DNA of 16,421 nucleotides from JANOQP01 sp044227705. GTDB lineage: Bacteria > Bacteroidota > Bacteroidia > Chitinophagales > Saprospiraceae. Below are positions 7,202 to 15,201 of the stretch, in pieces (position 1 is the first letter of the stretch; every line of letters begins with the position of its first letter). The stretch covers positions 1 to 16,421 of the forward strand of contig JBGAWE010000090.1 in assembly GCA_044227705.1 (NCBI GenBank). The letters run 5' to 3'. A model generated the notes under the pieces. It saw only the letters and a list, made by a program, of their open reading frames with translations. It had not been told where the DNA came from and did no database searches. The translations under genes and the position numbers were made by a program.

Positions 7202-8332
7202 ATGAAATTTCAAGTCGAACAGACCGACCCCGCCTCCCGCGCCCGCACCGGCCGCATCCAGACCGACCACGGCGAAATCCGCACGCCCATCTTCATGCCC
7301 GTCGGGACGGCAGGCTCCGTGAAGGCCGTCCACCAGCACGAACTGCGCGACGACGTGGCGGCCCAAATAATCTTGGGCAACACCTACCACCTCTACCTGC
7401 GACCCGGCCTCGAGGTCATCGAGGCGGCGGGCGGCCTGCACAAGTTCAACGGCTGGGAGCGGCCCATCCTCACCGACAGCGGCGGATACCAGGTCTACTC
7501 GCTCGCCGCGACGCGCAAGATCAAGGAGGAGGGCGTGACCTTCCAGAGCCATATCGACGGCTCTCGGCACACCTTCTCGCCCGAGAAAGCCATTGACATT
7601 CAACGGGTTATCGGTGCCGACATAGTCATGGCCTTCGACGAGTGCACGCCCTACCCGTGCGATTTCCGCTACGCGAAGAACTCGATGGAGATGACCCACC
7701 GCTGGCTCAAAAGGTGCTGCGACCACTTCGACGCGGGCACCGGGCGGTACGGTTTCTCACAGGCCCTTTTCCCCATCGTGCAGGGCAGCACCTATCCAGA
7801 ATTGAGGAAAATATCGGCTGAAACGGTCGCCTCGTTCGGGCGCGAGGGCAACGCCATCGGCGGCCTCTCCGTCGGCGAGCCGGCCGAGGAGATGTACTCG
7901 ATGACCGAGCTTGTCACCGGCATCTTGCCCGCCGACCGGCCGCGCTACCTGATGGGCGTCGGCACGCCGGAGAACATTTTGGAGTGCATCGCCCTCGGCA
8001 TCGACATGTTCGACTGCGTGATGCCGACGCGCAACGCCCGGCACGGCCAGATCTTCACGACCGAGGGAATCCTGCACATAAAAAACGCCCGGTGGAAGGA
8101 CGACTTCAGCCCCATCGACTCGGGCATCCCGACCCCGACCTCCAATTTCTACACGAAAGCATACCTGCGCCACCTCTTCGCCAACGAGGAAATCCTCGCA
8201 CTACAAATCGCCTCCCTGCAAAACCTCGGCTTCTACCTATGGCTGGTCGGCGAGGCGCGGCGGCACATCGAACTCGGGGATTTCCCCACCTGGAAAAAGG
8301 GGATGGTCGAGCGCGTTTCGCGGCGGCTTTGA
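7202..8332 (+). CDS. tgt: tRNA-guanine transglycosylase (queuine tRNA-ribosyltransferase)
   Basis: This 376-residue Tgt swaps guanine 34 of GUN-anticodon tRNAs for the queuosine precursor preQ1. It has the general acid/base Asp in TDSGGYQVYSLA (D92), the QGSTYPELR segment, the GGLSVGEP substrate loop, MGVGTPENILE, and the nucleophile Asp in MFDCVMPTRNAR (D271). The length and the GDFPTWKKGMVERVSRRL tail fit Bacteroidota enzymes. The usual zinc-site CxCxxC has been replaced by IPTPTS (309-314), although the following YTKAYLRHLF helix with its His is kept. ATG 7202 matches the family start. No other queuosine gene is in the window. Confidence 0.96.
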   Translation: MKFQVEQTDPASRARTGRIQTDHGEIRTPIFMPVGTAGSVKAVHQHELRDDVAAQIILGNTYHLYLRPGLEVIEAAGGLHKFNGWERPILTDSGGYQVYSLAATRKIKEEGVTFQSHIDGSRHTFSPEKAIDIQRVIGADIVMAFDECTPYPCDFRYAKNSMEMTHRWLKRCCDHFDAGTGRYGFSQALFPIVQGSTYPELRKISAETVASFGREGNAIGGLSVGEPAEEMYSMTELVTGILPADRPRYLMGVGTPENILECIALGIDMFDCVMPTRNARHGQIFTTEGILHIKNARWKDDFSPIDSGIPTPTSNFYTKAYLRHLFANEEILALQIASLQNLGFYLWLVGEARRHIELGDFPTWKKGMVERVSRRL

Positions 8333-8509
8333 GCAACTGGCTGAACCGCCTGGTGCTCGGCAGCTCTTTGACAAAACTCGCTCTTCCGCTGTCGACTTTT
8401 TTCAGGGGATGACAGGCGCGGCCGGCCAAAAGGAACGGGATGTGTGCTTATTTTCACCCCCGAAACCATCCCAATCGACTGATTTTCAACCAATTGCATT
8501 TTTGAGAAA
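8333..8509. other. Intergenic region between tgt and the OmpH-family gene
   Basis: The 177 bp hold no convincing gene. An open stretch after tgt has no recognisable protein. Near the right end CATTTTTG (8497-8504) is one base off the -7 element TAnnTTTG and ends 5 nt before ATG 8510, so it may drive the OmpH-family gene without a leader; no matching TTG is seen at the expected -33 distance. Confidence 0.4.
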
Positions 8510-9094
8510 ATGAAAAACCTCTCGCTCCTGCTCAACGCCGTGCTGATTGTGGCGGTCGCCGCGCTCTTCTTTTTGAGGCAGAAAGACCGCGCCGAATCGG
8601 CCAAGACCTCGGTAATCATGCCCCCGGCGACGGCGGCGGGCGGCATGAAAATCGCCTACATCAACGCCGACACCCTCGACGAAAAATACGAGTGGCTCAA
8701 GCAGCAGCGCGAGGCCCTCAACAAGCGGCTAGACAACCTCTCGGCCTCCTTCGAGAAGAAAATGCAGGCCCACCAGGAGCGGGCCGAGGCGTTCCAGCAA
8801 AAAGCGGAGGCCGGAAACACCCCGCCCGCCGACCTTCAAAAAGAGTACGAACTCATCGCCCAAGAGGAGCAGAGGCTCCAGCAGGAGGGCGCGAAAATGC
8901 AGAAGTCGCTCGCCGACGACCGCCAGAAGGCCATCGAGGGGATGTACACCCAGCTCGAGGCCAAGCTCAAGGCGTTGAGCGACAAAATTGGGTACGACTA
9001 CATTTTGAGCTACTCGCGCGGCGGGCAAATCCTGCTGGCCAACGACAGCCTCGACATCACCAAACAGGTCCTCGAACTGCTCAACGCGAAGTGA
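8510..9094 (+). CDS. OmpH/Skp-family periplasmic chaperone
   Basis: This 194-residue protein begins with a hydrophobic segment (LLLNAVLIVAVAALFFL, about residues 6-22) that is a signal peptide or membrane anchor. A short Ala/Pro-rich linker follows, then MKIAYINADTLDEKYEWLKQQ, the usual OmpH/Skp opening strand. A long Gln/Glu/Lys/Ala-rich coiled coil covers about residues 60-155. The end, LKALSDKIGYDYILSYS followed by a DSLDITKQVLELLNAK helix, is also typical. Such proteins hold unfolded outer-membrane proteins in the periplasm. No bamA lies nearby. It appears to be a single-gene unit followed by a strong hairpin. Confidence 0.86.
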   Translation: MKNLSLLLNAVLIVAVAALFFLRQKDRAESAKTSVIMPPATAAGGMKIAYINADTLDEKYEWLKQQREALNKRLDNLSASFEKKMQAHQERAEAFQQKAEAGNTPPADLQKEYELIAQEEQRLQQEGAKMQKSLADDRQKAIEGMYTQLEAKLKALSDKIGYDYILSYSRGGQILLANDSLDITKQVLELLNAK

Positions 9095-9419
9095 CCGGCG
9101 GCGGGAGAAGAGCGGCCAACCTTTCAGCCCATGTGGCAAACAGAAAATCGGCCTGTCGAGCACGGTGTTCGGCGGGCCGATTTTCTGTTTCAGGAGAACG
9201 GCTGGGTCATTTTCCGCAATTCCCCGATGGCTCCACGCCCGGCGGCGACCCGACTTTTGCCGCCCGGCGGCGGTTTCGCGTCCTTTCGTTTTTGGAATTG
9301 GGTCGTGCTTTTGAACCTTTGCCCGGCCCCCGTTTTTTGACAAAAATTTGAGAAAAGTCTGAAAATTCGGCCTTTTCATCCGAAAAACCTCTGTTTTTTA
9401 ATCGAACAGTCCCATTTGT
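9095..9419. other. 325-bp gap between the OmpH-family and esterase genes
   Basis: No gene is recognised here. The left part contains the hairpin described separately (9138-9190). The middle is GC-rich with several CCCGGCGGCG-like blocks that could pair with each other. From about 9330 the composition changes to AT-rich (TTTTTTGACAAAAATTTGAG and similar), as expected of an upstream promoter region. A TTTG at 9415-9418 lies directly before ATG 9420, but the full -7 match is poor. Confidence 0.45.
9138..9190. terminator. Perfect 16-bp-stem hairpin, probable transcription terminator
   Basis: AAACAGAAAATCGGCC (9138-9153) is followed, after 21 nt, by its exact reverse complement (9175-9190). The loop can pair further: CGAGCA with TGTTCG (9157-9162, 9166-9171) including one G-T pair, leaving a 3-nt loop. 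It lies 43 bp after the OmpH-family stop. There is no long T-run after it; the AT-rich lower stem (A-rich left arm, T-rich right arm) could play that role in either direction. It could instead be a processing site or a dispersed palindrome. Confidence 0.55.
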
Positions 9420-10523
9420 ATGAACGCTGCTGCCTCCTCGAACACGGACAAAAGCAAGCTGACCCTTCAGCTCTTCACGCCCCACGACGACGCGCGCCCC
9501 GTCTGGATCACGGGCAATTTCAACGACTGGAAAGTGCGCGACGAGCGCTACCTGATGACCCGCACCGGCGGCGGCAACTACGAGTTCACTTTTAAGAGAA
9601 AACCGGCCGCGCCGCTCGAATACAAGTACACGAAAGGCGGCTGGGAGGCCGAGGAACTCAACGGCCACGACCACCCGACCCACAACCGGAGGCTCGAGTT
9701 CCCGAGCGGCAAGGTTCACGATGTCGTGCAGAAATGGAAGGTGCCCGGCTCTGTCTTCTACCCGCAAATCGAGGTCATCTCCACCCGTTTCAACATCCCG
9801 CAACTCAAAAGGCGGCGGCGCATCTCGGTTCTGCTGCCGCACAACTACCATGAAACAGAGCGGAGATACCCTGTTTTGTACCTGCAAGACGGACAAAACC
9901 TTTTCGAGGAGCAAAATCGCTACGGCACCTGGGGCGTCGACAAGTCGCTCGCCCGCCTTTCCGAAATCGGGCGCGGCGACCTCATCGTGGTCGCCATCGA
10001 CCACGGCGGCCGCGACCGGATTCGGGAATTCTCTCCCTATCCCAACAACCGCTGGGGCACCGGGCTGGGCCGCGACTACGTCCACTTTTTGGTGGAGACC
10101 CTCAAGCCCTACATCGACCGCAACTACCGTACCCTCGCCGACCGGGAGCACACGGGCGTGGGCGGCTCGTCGCTCGGCGGCCTGATTTCCATCTATGCCG
10201 GGCTGATGTTCCCACATTCCTTTTCCAAACTGATGGTCTTCTCGCCCTCGCTTTGGGCGGCGCAGAAAATCTTCTTTGAGCCGATTCGCTTCTTCGTGCC
10301 CGTGCCGACCAAAATCTACCTCTACGGCGGCGGGAAAGAGGGCGCCAACATGGTCGGCAACATCAGCCGCTTCCGCGAGGCCATCACCCGCCGGGGCTAC
10401 GACAGCCGCGCCATCGACTTCAACGTCCAAATCGACCCGAACGGGAAGCACAACGAGGGCCGCTGGGGGGCCGAGTTCCCGAAGGCAGCGGAGTGGCTGT
10501 TCCATGCCGCCGCGTCCGCCTGA
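9420..10523 (+). CDS. Esterase D-type alpha/beta-hydrolase with N-terminal starch-binding-like domain
   Basis: This 367-residue protein lacks a signal peptide, so it is probably cytoplasmic. Residues 14-95 look like a CBM20/CBM48-type module: VWITGNFNDW, then LEYKYTKGGWEAEE and a THNRRLEF end. Residues about 115-365 are a PF00756-type hydrolase: RRISVLLPHNY, YPVLYLQDGQNLF, the nucleophile elbow GGSSLGG with S251, and a late NGKHNEGRW carrying the probable catalytic H344. Related proteins hydrolyse esters, including acylated sugars or iron-siderophores. The glycan-binding-like module suggests a carbohydrate ester substrate; that is inference. It converges on the large metalloprotease gene with 5 bp between stops. 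Confidence 0.86.
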   Translation: MNAAASSNTDKSKLTLQLFTPHDDARPVWITGNFNDWKVRDERYLMTRTGGGNYEFTFKRKPAAPLEYKYTKGGWEAEELNGHDHPTHNRRLEFPSGKVHDVVQKWKVPGSVFYPQIEVISTRFNIPQLKRRRRISVLLPHNYHETERRYPVLYLQDGQNLFEEQNRYGTWGVDKSLARLSEIGRGDLIVVAIDHGGRDRIREFSPYPNNRWGTGLGRDYVHFLVETLKPYIDRNYRTLADREHTGVGGSSLGGLISIYAGLMFPHSFSKLMVFSPSLWAAQKIFFEPIRFFVPVPTKIYLYGGGKEGANMVGNISRFREAITRRGYDSRAIDFNVQIDPNGKHNEGRWGAEFPKAAEWLFHAAASA

Positions 10524-10528
10524 CCGGC

Positions 10529-11748
10529 TCAAATCCGCAACAATTTCCGAGCGGCGACTCCTCCTAACATGTTGATTTTCAATTGATAAAACCCTGGCGG
10601 GAGTTTCGATAGGTCAACGGGGAATACCCGGCCCGCCCGCTCGAAATGGAGGCTGCTGACGAGCCTTCCGGTCGCGTCAAGCACCTCGACGGCCAGTTTT
10701 TCCACCTCTTTTTGAAAAATAATTTCGGCCTCCCCGCCCGTCGGGTTCGGCCGGACGAGCAGCCCATCAGCCCAATCCGGCTCGGTCGCGGCGATGATGT
10801 TGTCGATGAAAATCGAGGCCGAGAGAACAGAGCAGCCATTCGCGTCGACCACTTTCAAGACGTAGTTGCCGGTCATCAGCCCGGTCAGGTTTTGGCTGGT
10901 CGAGAAGCTCGCTCCGTCCTTTTCCCAGACGAAAAGATAGTCCGGCTTGCCCCCTCCAACCGCGACAGAGATGGAGCCGATGCCCGCTCCCCCGATGTCG
11001 TTTATCTTTGATAAAAGGTTGATTTTCAACGAGTCTGGCACCGTCACCGAGAACGCGCAACTGCCTGTGTTGCCCCCCGCGTCGGTGAAAGTCCATTCGT
11101 TCAAAGTCTGCCCGACGGGAAAGGCCGCGCCGCTCGGCAAGCCCGCCGCGAGCGCGAATTGGCCGCCATAAACCAGGCAGTTGTCGAGCGCGACGGGCGC
11201 GGCGTATGTCACCACCGGCGAGCACCACGAGGCCGTCAAGTCGGGTGGGCAGGTGAGGGTCGGCGGCTCGTCGTCGATGACCAAAAGGGTGATGGTGTCG
11301 CTGGCCGCGCAGCCGTTTATGTCCGAAACCATGACGACATAAGTGCCTGGCTTCGAAGCGGTTATCGCCGAGGTGTCCTGTCCGCTCGACCAATTGAACT
11401 GGAACGGCCCGCTCCCGCCGACCACCGCCAGGAGGCCGCCGCAGCTCCCGCCGGTCAGCGCGATTTCGACCGACGGATTCGGTAGGAGATTGACGCGGAC
11501 CGAGTCCGTTGTGAAGCAATTCCCTTTTCGGCCGGTGGCGAAAAGCGTCGTCGCGGCCTTCCCAAAAAAGGTCGGGTTTGGGCACTTCGCGCAGCTCAAA
11601 ACCGAGGCGGGCGACCACGAGTAATCATCAAAACCGGGCGCGGCAGAGAAGGAAATCGTGTCGCCCTCGCAGAGTTTGGCGGTGGCCGGTAGACCGAGCG
11701 AGGCGGCCGAGTCGAGCTTTATCAAAACCGTGTCGGTTTGCTTGAACC
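10529..11748. repeat. Direct repeat, copy 1 (shared C-terminal module)
   Basis: These 1220 bp align with 15202-16421 at a constant offset of 4673 bp, checked at both ends and near the middle, so there is no net insertion or deletion. They encode the last ~406 codons of the metalloprotease. A hand count of the translations gives about 85% identity over the inner ~325 residues but only about 60% over the last ~80. Confidence 0.9.
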
Positions 11749-14700
11749 CACAGGCGTCGAAAGCGTCGACCCAATATTTCCCGGGGCCGAAGGCGGTGAA
11801 AGTCGAGTCTGTCGAGCCGTCCGGCCAGCGGTATTTATTGAAAAACGGCCCGGCCGAAAGTTTGGTCACCGAGCTTTCGCAGAGCGTTCGGTCGGGGCCG
11901 AGGTTGAGTGGCGAGGTCGGGTTTTGGATGAAAAACTGGCCGATGTTGTTCTCAAAACGGCACTCAGGCTGACCAGTTGAAATCGTATCGTTCGTCAAAA
12001 CCAAAGGTCGCGGCGTGGAGCCGTCGTCGTTCGCCACCACAAAAATCGGCTGCCCGAACGCCGCAGCCGGGGTCGTCAACTTGACAAGTTGACATTCGCC
12101 GACGGCCAGTTTTTCCTCAAAAAGGACGGGCGGAAAAAGGAGCGGCGCGGCCGACGCCGTCGGGTTCCCGTTGTAAAAAGAGATGGGCATATTCGCGGGC
12201 AGCGCGGCCGAGCCGAGGTTGCAGATTGTCAAAAAGACCTCGACGCTGTCCAGCCGACAGCGCACCGAGTCGATGGTCAGCGAGGCGTCCGGCACGGGCA
12301 ACTTGTTGGCAGTCAACGGGTTAGGCGAGGAAGTGACGGTGCAGAGGAGGCTGTCGCCGGGGCAAGGGCAATCCCCGTCAAAGCAGTCGACGAAGCCGTC
12401 TTCGTCATCATCAAGTTGGTTGTCGCAGATTTCGAGGCAGGGCAGCGGGGCAGAACAGATTGGTGCCCGCGTCCACTGCATGTTCTGAAAGACAGAATTG
12501 CCCGGCTGGACGATTGCCGAATAGGCCTTGCTCGTAATGACCGTATCGACTATCACGAGCGGCTGGTCGAGCACATTTTCAGTAAAGACCTGGCCAAAAA
12601 GGCAATGCTCCGCCCCCGGCGCGTCGGCAATGGCAGTGACGAGCATGTCGGTGTTGCCTGAAGGCGTCATGAAATGGAGCGCGCCATTTTTTTTGAAACA
12701 CGAAAAACTGCCGAAACCCACATAGGCCTCGTCGAAATCGCGCACCCAAAGCGGCTGCCCGTCCTCGCCGATGCGCACCATGCAGGCACCGGGTGCGAGG
12801 GTCGCAGTGCGGCTTTCGAGGCCGACCCAGCCTTCGTTGTCGAGGTAATGCCACCCTTGGGTCTCGGCTTTCGTGCCAGCCGTTTCGTATTTTTTGCACC
12901 AGAGGAGGTTGCCGAGGGCATCGAAGCGGGCGAGTATTTTCCCGAAAGCCGGGTAGCTGCCCGATCCGTTGTACCGCTGCCAAAAGATGCTGAACCCGCC
13001 ATCCGCGTGCGCGCAGGGCAACGCGAACGTCAGCCCCAGGTCTGGCCCTGTCAGCTTTATGTGCCTCGTTTGGACGAGCGTCCCGCTTTGGCTAAAGCGC
13101 AAGAGGTGGATATCGGGGTAGTTGAACGCAAGCAGGATGATATCGCCCGAGCCGCCGGAAAGCACCTCGATGCTCATGAAAGTGGGGTTGAACGCCGCTT
13201 CGGTGGACCATACCACATTGCCGTTGCCGTCGATTTTGGTCAAGTTGCCGCCGAACGAACTGCTGCCGTTCGAGGCGACGAAGACCGATCCGCCCGGCCC
13301 CGCCGCGACAGCCTGTGTCTGGCGGAACATGTTGAACGTGCCGAGGTTCTGTGCTTTTTTTTGCCAGATGATGGCCCCGTCGGAGCTGAACTTGACCATA
13401 TCGAGGGTCCCGGTGGTGGCGAAAAAATTGCCATCTGACAGCTCCACCATGCACTCGAAGGTGTACGAGAGGTTCATCCGTTTCACCCAAACCGGTTTTT
13501 TGGAAGCATCGAGCCGCGCAATCTCGCCGCCCTGTTGCGTGTACCCCGAGACGAGTACCGAGCCGTCGGCGAGCGGCAGCATCACGCCCAGGTCTATCTT
13601 CGTGTTAGGCTGTTGGATGATGGCCCCGGTGTCGAGGCTGCCGCATTTTTCGTCGACGAAAAGCCAGAGCTTCTTTTCCGCCGAGCAAAACGGGCCTGTG
13701 GCTTTCAGGGCTACCAAGAAGTTGCCGCCCTTGTTGAAAAGATGGCTCAAGTCGGCGGCCGTCCCAACCGTCTGGCCGTCGATCGTCCACTCGAACGAGG
13801 TCGCGCCGCCTGTCGTCAGGTTGGTGAAATTGACCGTTTCGCCCGCCTTCGGGCTGGCCGGGCTGTGCGAAAAATCGGCCATGACCGGGCAGGTAACCGT
13901 GATGTTGGCCGTCGATTTGTCTGTGCAGTTCGGGTCGGCGTTCGAGGCGGTCAACACAATGGAGAAGGTGCCGGGCAGGGGAAAAAGCCGCGTTTCGTCC
14001 TTGTTTTGAGAAAAAACAGAGCCGTTCTCCGACCACTCGAAGCTCGTCGCCCCGGTCGATTGGTTGGTGAAAACAACCGATTGCCCCGCCTCGACCGGGT
14101 TCGGCACGGCAGTGAAAGCAGCCAAGACCGGGCTGGAACAAGGCTCGCCGCAGCCCTTCGATACGAGGAGGCCGGCCCGCGCCATCGCCACCGTCGCCTG
14201 CATCCGGGCCGCTTGGCCGTCGGTGAAAAAATGGTAGCACGAGAACGGCGAGTAGTCCATGAAATCGCCCGTCAGGTCGTCCACGTCGGCGGTGAACGGG
14301 CTGCCCGGCGCCACGTCGGTCGAGCAAGAGTTGTACTGGCAACCGACGTGCTTCGCCTGGTCGGGCGGCGTGTCGCAGACGCGGTCGCCGTCGGTGAGGC
14401 AGTTGTCGTTTTTGCAGCCGCCCTCGAAGGTGTGGTAGAGGCCGAGGTAGTGGCCCATTTCATGGATCAAGACCGCATCCTCGCTCGGATCGGTGCCGAA
14501 AAACTTCGCCTCGCAGACCATCCCGTCGACCGCCGAACCGGCCGCCGACGGGAAGAACGCATACCCCGCCACGCCCGGCCCGAACGACTGGCTGTTGATT
14601 TCCCTCACCACCCAAATGTTGACATAATCGGTTGGCTTCCATCGGTTTAGGGTTTTGAGAGAAAGGTCTTCCGTCTCCATCACCATCTCTGTCAGCGGCG

Positions 14701-15097
14701 ATTGGTCTCGGGTGATGCCCGTCGTGGCCGTCCCGTCGGGTGCCCTCGTCGCGAGGCAGAACCGGATTTTCGTGTCCACCGTCGCGCCTTGTTGGGCGAA
14801 GAAACCGGCGGCCGCGAAACCGTCGTTGAGGTGCTCGATGGCCGCCAAAATTTGCGCGTCGGAGATGTTCTCCGCCCCTCCGTCGTGGACGATGTGGACG
14901 ACCACCGGCAGCGTCACCGGCGGCGCGGCCGACTCCTTCTTCGAGGAAAGGAACCCGGCCAGCCCCAGCTCGAACTGGTCGATTTGCTTCTGCACTGCGG
15001 GCGGCCTCATGCCGTCGAAGCCGCAGGAGTTCTGCGAAAAAATCGAATTGTTGGAAAGCAGCGCCAGCAAGGCCAGCATTGGGCGGTAGAGGTTCAT
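10529..15097 (-). CDS. Secreted M43 (pappalysin-like) metalloprotease with PKD, HYR, SprB-like and T9SS sorting domains
   Basis: This protein has 1522 residues. A signal peptide (1-21, ending IFSQ) is followed by an M43 protease: HEMGHYLGLYH with zinc ligands H212, H216 and H222, catalytic E213, and a Met-turn FMDYSPF (M280). Two PKD-like domains follow (about 320-398 and 400-486). Residues about 486-880 contain repeated short strands such as DGSVLVSGY and NGNVVWS, suggesting a beta-propeller. Next are an Asp-rich calcium-binding-like motif, CDNQLDDDEDGFVDC (about 890-912), and a CARDB-like domain (about 926-1050). Two Ig-like units, a SprB-like unit (about 1207-1270), an HYR domain (about 1273-1358) and a second SprB-like unit complete the body. 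The C-terminal ~80 residues, from RPNP to GFYQLKI and RKLLRI, are a type A T9SS sorting domain, so the protein should be exported and anchored by T9SS. No promoter match is seen upstream. Confidence 0.9.
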   Translation of the reverse strand: MNLYRPMLALLALLSNNSIFSQNSCGFDGMRPPAVQKQIDQFELGLAGFLSSKKESAAPPVTLPVVVHIVHDGGAENISDAQILAAIEHLNDGFAAAGFFAQQGATVDTKIRFCLATRAPDGTATTGITRDQSPLTEMVMETEDLSLKTLNRWKPTDYVNIWVVREINSQSFGPGVAGYAFFPSAAGSAVDGMVCEAKFFGTDPSEDAVLIHEMGHYLGLYHTFEGGCKNDNCLTDGDRVCDTPPDQAKHVGCQYNSCSTDVAPGSPFTADVDDLTGDFMDYSPFSCYHFFTDGQAARMQATVAMARAGLLVSKGCGEPCSSPVLAAFTAVPNPVEAGQSVVFTNQSTGATSFEWSENGSVFSQNKDETRLFPLPGTFSIVLTASNADPNCTDKSTANITVTCPVMADFSHSPASPKAGETVNFTNLTTGGATSFEWTIDGQTVGTAADLSHLFNKGGNFLVALKATGPFCSAEKKLWLFVDEKCGSLDTGAIIQQPNTKIDLGVMLPLADGSVLVSGYTQQGGEIARLDASKKPVWVKRMNLSYTFECMVELSDGNFFATTGTLDMVKFSSDGAIIWQKKAQNLGTFNMFRQTQAVAAGPGGSVFVASNGSSSFGGNLTKIDGNGNVVWSTEAAFNPTFMSIEVLSGGSGDIILLAFNYPDIHLLRFSQSGTLVQTRHIKLTGPDLGLTFALPCAHADGGFSIFWQRYNGSGSYPAFGKILARFDALGNLLWCKKYETAGTKAETQGWHYLDNEGWVGLESRTATLAPGACMVRIGEDGQPLWVRDFDEAYVGFGSFSCFKKNGALHFMTPSGNTDMLVTAIADAPGAEHCLFGQVFTENVLDQPLVIVDTVITSKAYSAIVQPGNSVFQNMQWTRAPICSAPLPCLEICDNQLDDDEDGFVDCFDGDCPCPGDSLLCTVTSSPNPLTANKLPVPDASLTIDSVRCRLDSVEVFLTICNLGSAALPANMPISFYNGNPTASAAPLLFPPVLFEEKLAVGECQLVKLTTPAAAFGQPIFVVANDDGSTPRPLVLTNDTISTGQPECRFENNIGQFFIQNPTSPLNLGPDRTLCESSVTKLSAGPFFNKYRWPDGSTDSTFTAFGPGKYWVDAFDACGFKQTDTVLIKLDSAASLGLPATAKLCEGDTISFSAAPGFDDYSWSPASVLSCAKCPNPTFFGKAATTLFATGRKGNCFTTDSVRVNLLPNPSVEIALTGGSCGGLLAVVGGSGPFQFNWSSGQDTSAITASKPGTYVVMVSDINGCAASDTITLLVIDDEPPTLTCPPDLTASWCSPVVTYAAPVALDNCLVYGGQFALAAGLPSGAAFPVGQTLNEWTFTDAGGNTGSCAFSVTVPDSLKINLLSKINDIGGAGIGSISVAVGGGKPDYLFVWEKDGASFSTSQNLTGLMTGNYVLKVVDANGCSVLSASIFIDNIIAATEPDWADGLLVRPNPTGGEAEIIFQKEVEKLAVEVLDATGRLVSSLHFERAGRVFPVDLSKLPPGFYQLKINMLGGVAARKLLRI

Positions 15098-15111
15098 GGC
15101 TCGGGCCGTTT

Positions 15112-15183
15112 TGTGTCCCGAAGCTCCAGTTTCGGGCGTATTTCAGAAATGCCGCCCGTCCGAAGCTGGAGCTTCAGGGCACA
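15112..15183. repeat. Long imperfect palindrome between the two tandem genes
   Basis: A 24-nt left arm (15112-15135) pairs with a 24-nt right arm (15160-15183) with three non-Watson-Crick positions, all compatible with G-T pairing. The arms contain GAAGCTCCAG and CTGGAGCTTC. The 24-nt centre pairs further through GGGCG with CGCCC (15134-15138, 15153-15157) and through ATTTC with GAAAT (15140-15144, 15146-15150). It fills most of the 104-bp gap. It may be a REP/MITE-like dispersed element, a terminator of the upstream gene, or both. Confidence 0.6.
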
Positions 15184-15201
15184 GTCGTTGCAGCATATAC
15201 C

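Noticed and set aside
8333..8509. Remnant of a gene after tgt
   Set aside because: The short open stretches have no recognisable protein similarity, so calling a pseudogene is not supported.
9207..10532. 441-codon minus-strand open frame opposite the esterase
   Set aside because: It is a shadow frame with a Val/Gly/Asp-rich translation; the esterase with its GxSxG motif on the plus strand is the real gene.
13535..14650. 371-codon plus-strand open frame inside the metalloprotease gene
   Set aside because: Its Arg/Val-rich translation has no recognisable motif, and it is antisense to the HExxH protease domain.
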